From Sphaerospermopsis sp. SIO1G1 (GTDB lineage: Bacteria; Cyanobacteriota; Cyanobacteriia; Cyanobacteriales; Nostocaceae): a stretch of DNA of 64,000 nucleotides. A program made the translations under genes and the position numbers. Under the pieces are notes generated by a model. That model worked only from the letters and a program-made list of their open reading frames with translations. It made no database searches and was not told where the DNA came from. The DNA is taken from contig JAAHFX010000015.1 in assembly GCA_010672785.1 (NCBI GenBank), positions 1-64,000 on the forward strand, read 5' to 3'. Positions 1 to 9,200 of this stretch are shown in pieces (position 1 is the stretch's first letter; every line of letters starts with the position of its first letter).

Positions 1-197
1 TAAAGGTTTTGTCCTACTCAAAAAGCGTTGGGTAGTAGAACGGACTTTTGGGTGGTTGATGAGTTGTCGGCGATTAGTCCGAGATTATGAGTTTTTACCC
101 ACAACATCTGAGACTTTTATCTATCTTGCCATGATCCGTATTATGGTTAGGCGACTCGCCTAAATTTTTACTGCCAAAAACTTTTCAAACATCCTCT
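1..197 (+). mobile_element. IS5-family insertion sequence, right end with partial transposase
   Basis: The first 163 bases encode the last ~53 residues of a DDE transposase of IS5 (IS427/IS1031-like) type, ending at TAA 161-163. The peptide has the family signature RWVVERTFGWL followed by RRLVRDYE and a C-terminal AMIRIMVRRLA-like tail (here LAMIRIMVRRLA). After the stop, 180-196 reads ACTTTTCAAACATCCTC, which resembles the terminal inverted repeat of such elements (GAGGATGTTTGAAAAGT on the other strand), so the element probably ends near 196-197. The rest lies outside the window, so it cannot be said whether the copy is intact. Confidence 0.8.
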
Positions 198-304
198 TAC
201 CTGTTCCGTGTTGCCTGTTAAGAGTTCCCTCTCCAAAATATAAAATTTATTTTGCACGACTACTTAAGTGTAAATTTATCGTAAATTAGAGAACTAAACA
301 TTAA

Positions 305-1582
305 TTAAATGGGGTGATCTTTAGGATTAACCAACTTTAATAATTTTTGCTTGATTTGAGCATCAAAAACTTCCCATTTCATTTTCGCGTAGGCAGAATT
401 TTCATTACTACCAGACAAGAAACCCATAGGGATTTCAAAACCACCAGCACCAGTGCGGCCACCACCAAAAAATCTACCCGTACTATCTTGTCCAAAAGCC
501 TCTTTAATAAATTCATCAGGATCTAAAGTTAGTTTTGTGGTTCTCAAAGAACCTATGACTATTTCTAACTCTTCATCTTCATCGTGAACGATGCCATAAA
601 CTACAGCTGTATGAACATTTTCCTCTGTCACCAAAAAATCAGCTGCTTGGGGGATAGCATCTCGGTCATCATAACGTAAATAACCCACACCAGCGATGGA
701 AAAGTTGTTTTGGACGATACGGTTTTTGAGCGATCGCTCGATCACATCCATTACCCGTTTAGAACGAGTTGCTTGTAAGATAGCATTTAGCAGTTGAGCA
801 TCGTAAAATCTACTCAAGTAAGCTGCTGCCATAAAATCTTCTTCCTGCGCTTGCATCAACCGATTTGTATCTGAACGCAAACCGTGCATTAAAGCCGTTG
901 CACATTTAATATGTTGGCTAATACTGCTATCAAATGCCAGCAAACCTAACTGTAAATATTGGGTAAATATTGTTGCTGTTGCTCGCACATGAGGACGAAC
1001 ATCAGTAAATTCTCCACTCAATTCCCCTTGCAAGCTGTGGTGATCTACCAGTACAACTAAGGGAATTCCTGCTTGTTTTACTAGTGGTAATAACTGTGAT
1101 GTTGTTCCTTGGTTATCAATTAACACAAACCCTTGATAAGATAATAAGTCTTTGCTTTTCAGGGTTTGCATGGTGCAGCGTTGAGCCGGTAAATTAGTTA
1201 GTTTAACTAAAGCAATGTTTTCTTGATGACTTAAAGTTCCTGCATAAATAATTTCACATTTGATATCGTATTGTTGAGCTATGAGTTGATATGCCCAAGC
1301 ACTAGAGAGAGCATCAGGATCAGGAAAGTCTTGTAAAATCACAAGATGACGCTCATTCCGATGAGCTAGTAAGATTTTTTGTAACTCTTCTGACTTCTGT
1401 ACAGCTAAGACGTTACCGCGTTGAGCTACACTATTTCCAAGATCACCATTGGGTGTTAACACAGAAGAACGGGTTAATGGTGAAAGTTCAAGTAAATCTT
1501 TATCTGTGTCTACTTCCTCCTCATTCGGATCGGTAGATAGGGAAATGTTATCAAATTGAGTAACTGAAGAATTCAAATACAT
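305..1582 (-). CDS. DHH/DHHA1 family phosphoesterase (NrnA-like)
   Basis: Predicted cytosolic metal-dependent phosphoesterase of the DHH superfamily, the group that includes NrnA-type oligoribonucleases/pAp phosphatases and c-di-AMP phosphodiesterases; the substrate cannot be told from sequence. The N-terminal half has the metal-binding DPDALSSAWA motif and the name-giving VDHH motif. The C-terminal DHHA1 part has GGGRTGAGGFEIP, a GGGH-like substrate loop with Arg in place of the usual His. The reading frame is open to 1639, but the extra N-terminal residues are hydrophobic and unlike the family. ATG at 1582 (MYLNSSVTQF) gives a 425-residue protein and is preferred. It stands alone, with repeat-filled gaps on both sides. 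Confidence 0.82.
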   Translation of the reverse strand: MYLNSSVTQFDNISLSTDPNEEEVDTDKDLLELSPLTRSSVLTPNGDLGNSVAQRGNVLAVQKSEELQKILLAHRNERHLVILQDFPDPDALSSAWAYQLIAQQYDIKCEIIYAGTLSHQENIALVKLTNLPAQRCTMQTLKSKDLLSYQGFVLIDNQGTTSQLLPLVKQAGIPLVVLVDHHSLQGELSGEFTDVRPHVRATATIFTQYLQLGLLAFDSSISQHIKCATALMHGLRSDTNRLMQAQEEDFMAAAYLSRFYDAQLLNAILQATRSKRVMDVIERSLKNRIVQNNFSIAGVGYLRYDDRDAIPQAADFLVTEENVHTAVVYGIVHDEDEELEIVIGSLRTTKLTLDPDEFIKEAFGQDSTGRFFGGGRTGAGGFEIPMGFLSGSNENSAYAKMKWEVFDAQIKQKLLKLVNPKDHPI

Positions 1583-1760
1583 AATAAGTAGTCGTGCAAA
1601 ATAAATTTTATAGTAGGGAACAGCAAAGGAATACAGCAAGTTCTGTTTTCAATCAATATGTGCAATTGACTTTGCTTGGGTACTTATAGTTTATTTTCTG
1701 GGTGACAACTTTAACCAGTTATATCAAATCAGTTAGCATCGGAATGATATGTTTTCCTCA

Positions 1761-2089
1761 CGTAGGGGCAAACCCCCTGTGGTTGCCTCAGAAATGATAT
1801 GGTTTGTCTACACATGATGATCTTGACAGAAATGTACTTTCTTGGCAAAAAACCATGTTGAGTGATATTTGACTGGGTGACAATAAATTACAGTGCTTTC
1901 GGGTGTTATGAGGTACTTTATTGGCGGGCAAGATGCCCACCCCACACAAGATGCCCACCCCACAAAAGTTTTATGATTATAATTTGTACCTTATAGCAAC
2001 GAAATCTGCTGTAACTAAATTGCTGTCACTTTTTCTCCCTGCACCCTACCTAGTTTTCCTGGGGCAACCACGGGGGGTTTGCCCCTACG
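1761..2089. repeat. 27-bp inverted repeat pair with internal 18-bp tandem duplication
   Basis: The sequence at 1761-1787 and the reverse complement of 2063-2089 agree at 26 of 27 positions (core GGGGCAAACCCCC). Between them, 1929-1946 and 1947-1964 are identical 18-bp copies of CAAGATGCCCACCCCACA. The same GGGCAAGATGCCC-type palindrome recurs near 46016-46032. This looks like an interspersed cyanobacterial repeat filling the gap between the DHH gene and pixL. A small open frame at 1921-2124 runs through it and is not a credible gene. Confidence 0.75.
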
Positions 2090-2178
2090 TATTCATGATC
2101 TTGACAAAATTCGTATCCTTATGAGTTTAAGCAGCCCTGGATTATGATTTAATCCAAGGACACTTTTTGCTGCAAAAC

Positions 2179-5100
2179 CTACTTACCAGCGGTAATTAAA
2201 CCCTGTTGAAAATTATGATTTTGATGAGCTAAACTTTCTACAGTTCCCAGCAGTTCATGCTCTAAATAAGGTTTAGTTAAATAAGCTGTTGCACCTAACT
2301 CTTGAGCTAAATGACGATGTTTATCAGAACTCCGGGAAGTTAAAATTACCACAGGTTTTGTTTTCCAATCTTGATGTTGACGGATATGGGTTAATAATTG
2401 AAAACCATTCATTTTTGGCATTTCTAGATCAGAAAGTACCACCGCAATTTCTGGATGTAATTCTAACTGTTCAATCGCTTCTACACCATTTTCGGCGGCA
2501 AACACTTGAAAACCAGATTTTTGTAGAGTCATCACCAAAGTTTGACGAACACTAATCGCATCATCTATAACTAACACCGCTGTAGGTAATTTCGGGGCAG
2601 TTACTACAGAAAGAGTAGAAATAGGTTCATTTTGATCAATAGGTGTAGATGCTAATAGTAGTGGTGTAGATGATACTTCTTCAACTACTGGTAAAGATTT
2701 TTGTTTAGTTTCAGTAGATGTTGGTAGATGTCTGAAATCAAGAGTAGCTTCCATTTGCTGGGTATCTATCAGCATTGTGCCATCAATAACTAAAATCAAA
2801 TTACCATTGGCTAAACTACTACAACCGTAGATATATTTGGGTGGAAAGATCGCATTACCCAAAGGCCTAATTACTAATTCTTGTTCGCCAATAATTTGAT
2901 CAACTTCTAAACCTAAAATTATGCTGTTACGTCTGAGTAAAAGCACAGGATTTTTCACATTTTCTGTATCTGGATTCCTGGACACATGATTTAAAGAGTT
3001 CATGGCAGAGATTGAACCATTGTAATCCATTAAACTGGACATTTTTACTAGGTTGACAACCATTTCTTCTGTGCCAGAATCCCAATATAAAATTTGCTTA
3101 CCTTCAAATTCTTTAATTTGCTGTTCTGAGGGTATGATAATTTTTTCGATACTATCTAATAGTAAAGCGTAAACAATACCACCAGACTGGACTAGCATGA
3201 GTTTATCAGTGGTCATAGAAAAAGGAATTTTAAGTATAAATGTTGTACCTTGATTGGGTAATGACTGTACTGAAATTACCCCATTTAAAGATTCTAACTG
3301 ACTACGAACAATATCTAATCCCATACCTCTACCAGAAATTTCACTCACTTTGACTGCGGTGGAAAATCCTGGGGAAAACATCAAATCAATCAGTTCAGAT
3401 TCACTGGGAGAATTATAATAATTTTGATTGTTATATTCACTGGGAATTAAATTTAGTTCAATCGCTCGCTGGCGAATATTCTCTAGATTTAAACCTTTAC
3501 CATCATCTCTGACTTCAATCATGGTTTGACTTCCCTGGTGGTAGGCAGAAATTTCTATCAAACCTTGTTCATTTTTCCCTTGTTTGATTCTATCTCCTGG
3601 TGATTCAATCCCATGATCAAAGGCATTCCGTACTAATTGTAATAGGGGATCATATAGTTTTTCAGCTATGGCTTTATCTATTAAAACCTGTGTACCTGTG
3701 AGTTTTAGTTCTACGTTTTTAGCATAGACATTACCTAGCTGAATCACCATTTTAGGGAAACGATTTAAAATTGTTCCCAATGGTAGCATTCTCGCTTCGG
3801 TGAGATTGTCTATCATGCTCAAAGTTAAATTATATTTGTGATCGCTAATTTCTGTAGATTGTTTGATTAATAAATCTAAAGATTCAGCCGTTTCTTGGAG
3901 TTGTAAAGTTTCTTCTAAGGCTTCATGTAATGTGAGATTAAATTCTGTATAGACATCCATTTCTAGAGCATCAAATTGGACTGAGGATACTTGATGTTGG
4001 TTGTCAGTACTAAAATTACTACTTTGGAATTGCAAGTCACGCAACTGTTCTAAAACGTTGTGATGTTCGCTGATTTTTGCACTTAGTCTGGCAATTAATT
4101 CTATTATTTGTTCATCATACAAAGAACGCCTTTTTTGAAAAATTAGCAATTCTCCGGCTAGGTAGTTCAGGCGTTGTAATCCTTCTACACTTACACGCAC
4201 GAAGGATTGTTGTTTAGTATTTTTTGTAGGAGATGTTGATGTTTTCTCTTCTGCTTCTCTAGTCTTATTATCTGTATCATCGTTGATAATTGCATATTCA
4301 GGATTAGAGGTAGCCGCAAAGGCGTGATCGCTAACTGCTGATGAAGTAACACTTTCTAAATAATTATCATTATTAATATTTTCTGCATTAATATCTTTAT
4401 TTTCTTCTCTGATATCAATTTCTTCTACTTCTTGCTGATTATTTGCTATTTCTGTCTCTGGAATGGCTTCTCCTCCCCAGATTTCTTCCACTAAATTATA
4501 ATCCTCAGATGTTTCTATTGGTATTTCTACTGGTATTTCTTTAATTGTCAGTAGTTCTTGCAGTTTGGGATGATCTAGCCACCCTTTCTCTTCTTCTGTC
4601 ACAGGAGAATACTTTTTATATTCTCTACCTACGAAGCGGATTTGTTTTTTGAGTGTATCAATTATTGTTAAAGTATGATCATTATTGTAGTTAGAATAAT
4701 CCAGTTCAGCTACTGCTAAGATAATGATTAAAACTACTCCCCGACGATAAAGACATAAGTTTTCTTGATCTTGTTCATCTTTCACAAAATCTAGGAATTG
4801 TTCTACCCAGGTTAATAAATAATCTTCGGAGTAATTTAACTCAGGTGTGTAAATTAGTAAATTCAGACTCAGATTTTCTTCTGGGATTTCTAGGTAATGA
4901 TTAAACCAACCAAAAATATAGCGAATTACTTTTAAATAAAATTTAGCATTAGCAGGTTTTAAAGGTTCATTATTTTGCTGACTAGGTGTAATTAAAAAAT
5001 GGTAAAATTCTCTGGTTATATTTAAAAATGTATTGGCAAAATGATTAGTATGATGGACAATTTCTAGGTGTTCTGAGGCAGCCTTGACTAAAGAGCTATT

Positions 5101-5970
5101 CTGGGGAGGATTATCAACTTCTAGTTTTTCTAAATCTTCTGTCTTATTTGGTAATAGTATATCCGGTTGTGCAGGGTTTTCCTGACCTTTGGCCAGTGCT
5201 TGTAAAGCTTCAGAGGGTGAACCTCCGGATGTGCGATCGCCAGCTAGAACAGCTTTTTGAGCAGCTTTCAAGTCACCTACAGTGATTTTTGCAACTTTAT
5301 GAATTTGGTGAGGATTAGCTGATAATGCAGCTATAATTGTGTCAGCTATTTCCTTTAAGCCAGGCAAATTTAAAGACTCTGATAAACCAATAAATACCTC
5401 AGCTTGAATGATTAAAAACTCTTGTAAATCTTCATCATTGAGGGAGTTATTAATAGCATCAACAATACTTTCTATTCTTTGGGTAACACCCACTTCAAAA
5501 ATAGATTGAACAATATCAAATCCTAATTCCTCTGCTGTAGGAATATGTTCTTCTGCACCAAAAGCGTCACCTAATTTTTCTTGTAATTGTGCAAATGCAG
5601 TAGTAGCACGGCTAAGAATTTCCTCTTGATTAATATTATTTGGTATTAACTCTGCTGTGACTGATAACTGAAGACATTCATAGGCTTCTAATAATAGTGT
5701 TTGTAGTTCTGAATCTACGGTGACATCAGGAGAATATAAAGCTTTAAATACATCTTCTAAGGAATGGGCAATCATTTTGATTGTATCTAACCCAACTGTA
5801 GCTGCTCCCCCTTTAATAGTGTGAGTCGCACGCATTAAATTATGGACTTTATTGCTACTATGGTCATCTAAAAAGCTAAATAAATCTTGTTCAATCGCTT
5901 GTAGTAATTCCGGTGCTTCTGCTAGAAAGTACGCATAGCCTTGTTCACGAATTTCATTATCTGTAATCAT
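2179..5970 (-). CDS. pixL: CheA-type hybrid histidine kinase (PixL-like)
   Basis: Cytosolic histidine kinase at the centre of a chemotaxis-like phototaxis pathway. It takes signals from the PixJ-type receptor through the CheW protein and phosphorylates CheY-type regulators. Domains in order over 1263 residues: an N-terminal Hpt domain with phospho-accepting His50 (THTIKGGAATVG); a long acidic, low-complexity middle; a dimerisation segment near 590-700; a HATPase domain with N box LVRNAFDHGIE, G1 box DDGKGLN and G2 ISGRGMGLDIV; a CheW-like domain near 930-1070; and a C-terminal receiver (VLVIDDAISVRQTL, acceptor Asp in SDLEMPKMNG, Lys in TKPY). It is last of five same-strand genes in Synechocystis pixGHIJL order, 264 bp after pixJ. 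N. punctiforme has paralogous operons (hmp, ptx), so the exact ortholog is not settled. Confidence 0.88.
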   Translation of the reverse strand: MITDNEIREQGYAYFLAEAPELLQAIEQDLFSFLDDHSSNKVHNLMRATHTIKGGAATVGLDTIKMIAHSLEDVFKALYSPDVTVDSELQTLLLEAYECLQLSVTAELIPNNINQEEILSRATTAFAQLQEKLGDAFGAEEHIPTAEELGFDIVQSIFEVGVTQRIESIVDAINNSLNDEDLQEFLIIQAEVFIGLSESLNLPGLKEIADTIIAALSANPHQIHKVAKITVGDLKAAQKAVLAGDRTSGGSPSEALQALAKGQENPAQPDILLPNKTEDLEKLEVDNPPQNSSLVKAASEHLEIVHHTNHFANTFLNITREFYHFLITPSQQNNEPLKPANAKFYLKVIRYIFGWFNHYLEIPEENLSLNLLIYTPELNYSEDYLLTWVEQFLDFVKDEQDQENLCLYRRGVVLIIILAVAELDYSNYNNDHTLTIIDTLKKQIRFVGREYKKYSPVTEEEKGWLDHPKLQELLTIKEIPVEIPIETSEDYNLVEEIWGGEAIPETEIANNQQEVEEIDIREENKDINAENINNDNYLESVTSSAVSDHAFAATSNPEYAIINDDTDNKTREAEEKTSTSPTKNTKQQSFVRVSVEGLQRLNYLAGELLIFQKRRSLYDEQIIELIARLSAKISEHHNVLEQLRDLQFQSSNFSTDNQHQVSSVQFDALEMDVYTEFNLTLHEALEETLQLQETAESLDLLIKQSTEISDHKYNLTLSMIDNLTEARMLPLGTILNRFPKMVIQLGNVYAKNVELKLTGTQVLIDKAIAEKLYDPLLQLVRNAFDHGIESPGDRIKQGKNEQGLIEISAYHQGSQTMIEVRDDGKGLNLENIRQRAIELNLIPSEYNNQNYYNSPSESELIDLMFSPGFSTAVKVSEISGRGMGLDIVRSQLESLNGVISVQSLPNQGTTFILKIPFSMTTDKLMLVQSGGIVYALLLDSIEKIIIPSEQQIKEFEGKQILYWDSGTEEMVVNLVKMSSLMDYNGSISAMNSLNHVSRNPDTENVKNPVLLLRRNSIILGLEVDQIIGEQELVIRPLGNAIFPPKYIYGCSSLANGNLILVIDGTMLIDTQQMEATLDFRHLPTSTETKQKSLPVVEEVSSTPLLLASTPIDQNEPISTLSVVTAPKLPTAVLVIDDAISVRQTLVMTLQKSGFQVFAAENGVEAIEQLELHPEIAVVLSDLEMPKMNGFQLLTHIRQHQDWKTKPVVILTSRSSDKHRHLAQELGATAYLTKPYLEHELLGTVESLAHQNHNFQQGLITAGK

Positions 5971-6013
5971 AATTTTTATTTCAACTTTAGGAATTATTTC
6001 TCATTAGGGGATT

Positions 6014-6230
6014 AGGACTTACGCATTTTCATGAAACCTCGGGATTTGAGATTGCTTCCTTTGTGGAACAGGTTTCCAGCCTGTGTTATTTGTCGCAATG
6101 AAAGTTCCAAATTCTTGAAACTGTTCCCTATTCCCTGTTCCCTGTTCCCCGACAAGACTTTTTAATGCAAACCCTCATTAGTTTTGATAATCGGTAATCA
6201 GTTTACCAATTACCAATTACCAATTACCAA
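6014..6230. repeat. interspersed repeats between pixJ and pixL
   Basis: The gap holds one end of the AGGACTTACGCA element (6014-6025), a run of CCCTGTTCC-type heptamers near 6125-6150, and a tandem run of TACCAAT units at 6204-6230 that stops 5 bp before the pixJ stop codon. No terminator is obvious, so pixL may still be reached by read-through from pixJ. Confidence 0.7.
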
Positions 6231-6234
6231 TGAT

Positions 6235-9200
6235 CTAGTTGACTTTAAATTTACCAGCCGAGGTTAACAGATCCTGTGCCATTACTGATAAAGTTTGGAA
6301 GGCTTTGGCAATTTCTTGAGATTCACCAAAGGTTTTGTTCGCAATAGCAGCTACATCATTCATGGATGAGGTAACTGTAACTGATTGATCCATTTGTGTT
6401 TGAGTAGCTGCGGTAATACCCTCAATTAGTTGACTAATCTCTTCGGTTGCCGCAACAATGGCATTTAAGTTTTGGCGGGTTTCACTAACTAAGTTTGTTC
6501 CTTCTACTACCTGCTGAATTCCAGTTTCCATTGCTAGGGCAACTTCTCCAGTTTCTGTTTGAATTTCTTCCACTAATTTTTCAATTTCTGTGGTTGCTGC
6601 TGTGGACTGTCGAGATAAGGAACGAACTTCATCTGCTACTACGGCAAAACCTTTACCATATTCACCGGCACGGGTAGCTTCTATGGCTGCATTCAAAGCT
6701 AGGACGTTGGTTTGGGTAGCAAAGTTACTAATCAAGTTTACGACTTTAGAAATTTTCTGTGATGATTCACTCAAGCGTTTAATTTTCTTACTGGTTTGGG
6801 CCACGGTTTCCCTAATTGCTTGGATGGAGTTTACCGTTTCGTTCATGGCGATATCACCAGCGTCTACGGTTTTGTTAGCTTGTTGGACTGCCACCTGTAC
6901 CAGTTGAGCATTAGATGCAACTGCTTGAGTTGAATTTACCATCTGTTGAATATCTTCTAAGGCTTGGGAGATTTCGTCAGATTGGGTTTTTGCTAAATCA
7001 GTTAGTCCGACTAGGGAAGAACCGCTATCTACGGAAGTTTCAGCTACTTGCTGAGAGGAGGTTTTTACCTGAATGACTATTTGTTGTAGGGCTTGGAGAG
7101 TACCATTATAAGCATCAGCAATTGTTCCGAGTTCGTCTTCGGTGATGGGGGCGCGAACTGTTAAATCACCTCCCAATGCCGGACTAATAGCTCTGAGTAG
7201 TTCAATTGATCTTTGCTGGAGTAATTCTTTGGCTGCTTTTTCCCGTTCGGCTACTTCTGAGAGTTTTGATGATTGATTTTGTAATTGTTTGAGGTATTCT
7301 GCTTGTTGCAGAGCTAGTCCTAATTGATCTCCTAATCTGGAGACTAAGTTAACTTCTGTTGCTTCCCATTTACGAGGCCCAGTATTTTGATAGGTGGCTA
7401 ATAATCCCCATAATTTATCACTAATGAGAATAGGTGCGATCACATAACCTCTAGCTTCGTATCCAACAATGATTTCTATATAACAAGGATCGAGGGTAGA
7501 TGTGTAAATATCTTCAACTACTAAGGTGTCGCCTTTTTCATAACGTCCACCTCTAGCATCTTGTAGACAAGGATCATTGAGAGTGGTTTTAAACCCTGGC
7601 CCGACTAGTTTTACCCAGCCACTACCTACAGATTCAGCTACGAAGTTACCACCCCAATCTGAGGTAAATTGATAAACGGCGACGCGATCGCATTTGAGGA
7701 TTTGTCTGAGTTCTTGGGTGGTGGTTTTAAATATTTCTTCTACTTCATTAGATTGACGGATGCGGTTGACTATTTTGGTGAAGGTTTTTTCCTGATCGGC
7801 TATTTGAGCTAGTTCTTCCGATTGAGATTGTATTTGTTCGATGTAGTCTATCTGGGATTTGGCTAAACTAATTTGCAGTCCAATCTGTTCGAGGAAGTTA
7901 ATCTCTCTAGGTTGCCATTCCCTTGTACCTGTATTTTGATAGGCGGCAAATAATCCCCACAATTTTTCCCCATAAAATACAGGCACGATCACATAGGCTT
8001 TGGCTTCTACCTGTTCTAATATCTCTAGGTGACATTGACTATGGCCTGCTTCGTAGATATCGTTAACAATAAAGTTTTCACCTTTAGCATATCTACCCCC
8101 TTGGGTTTCTTGGAGGTGGGTATCTTCCCACACCATTTTAAAGTCTGGGGTTGCAACTTTGATCCAACCACTGCCTACAGATTCAGCTATAAATTGTCCA
8201 CTCCAGTTAGGATGGAATTGGTATACGGCAACGCGATCGCATCGTAAGGCCTGACGTACTTCTTGGGTAGCTGTTTTAAAAATATCTTCTAAATCAAAGG
8301 ATTGACGAATTCTATTGACGATTTTGTTGAGGATTGTTTCTTGCTCTGCAATCTGTCTGAGTTCTTGAGATTGTAGCTGGACTTTGTCTACATAATCTAA
8401 CTGTGATTTAGCTAGGCTAAACTGCAAGGCTATTTGTTGTAAAAAGTTGATTTCTGATTCTTTCCAGGTACGAGGTCCAGTGTTCTGATATGCTGCGAAT
8501 AATCCCCATAATTTTTCTCCAAAAAATATGGGGACTATGATATAGGCTTTAGCTTCAAACTGTTCTAATATAGCTAGGTGGCAAGGTGCTAAACCAATTG
8601 CGTAGGTGTCGTTAACAATAAAGGTTTCTCCTTTGGCATATCTACCACCTTTTGTATCCTGTAGATATGTGTCGTCTAAGACTGTTTTGATGCCAGGGCC
8701 AACTAATTTTGTCCACCCTGCAACTACTGACTCAGCCACAAATTTACCACCCCAGTCTGGTGTAAATTGATAAACTGCAACGCGATCGCATTTGATTGCT
8801 CGGCGTACTTCGGAGGTGGTGGTGACGAAGATTTCATCTACACTTCTAGCTTCACGAATCAGGCTGACAACTCTATTGATTGTCTTTTCCTGTTGTGCTA
8901 TCTGTTCTAGTTCGCTCAGGTAGTCTATTTGCGATTTAGCTAAGTTAAATTGCAGGGCTATTTGACTCAAGAAGTTGACTTCTGAAGTTTGCCATTGACG
9001 GGGTGCAGAGTTTTGATAAGCTGCTAATAATCCCCACAGTTTATCTCCAAAGAAGATGGGAACGTTGATATAGGCTTGGGCTTGAAAGGATTCTAATAGT
9101 TCTAAGTAACAAGGGGTGATGTTTTCTTGATAGATGTTATCTACCCACAGGTTTTCACCTTTAGCAAATCTTGCTCCTTGGGTTTCTTGCAAATATGTAT

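Noticed and set aside
1921..2124. 67-codon plus-strand open frame
   Set aside because: It consists of translated interspersed repeats (CAAGATGCCCACC units, GGGGTTTGCCCC) and has no ribosome site or protein-like pattern.
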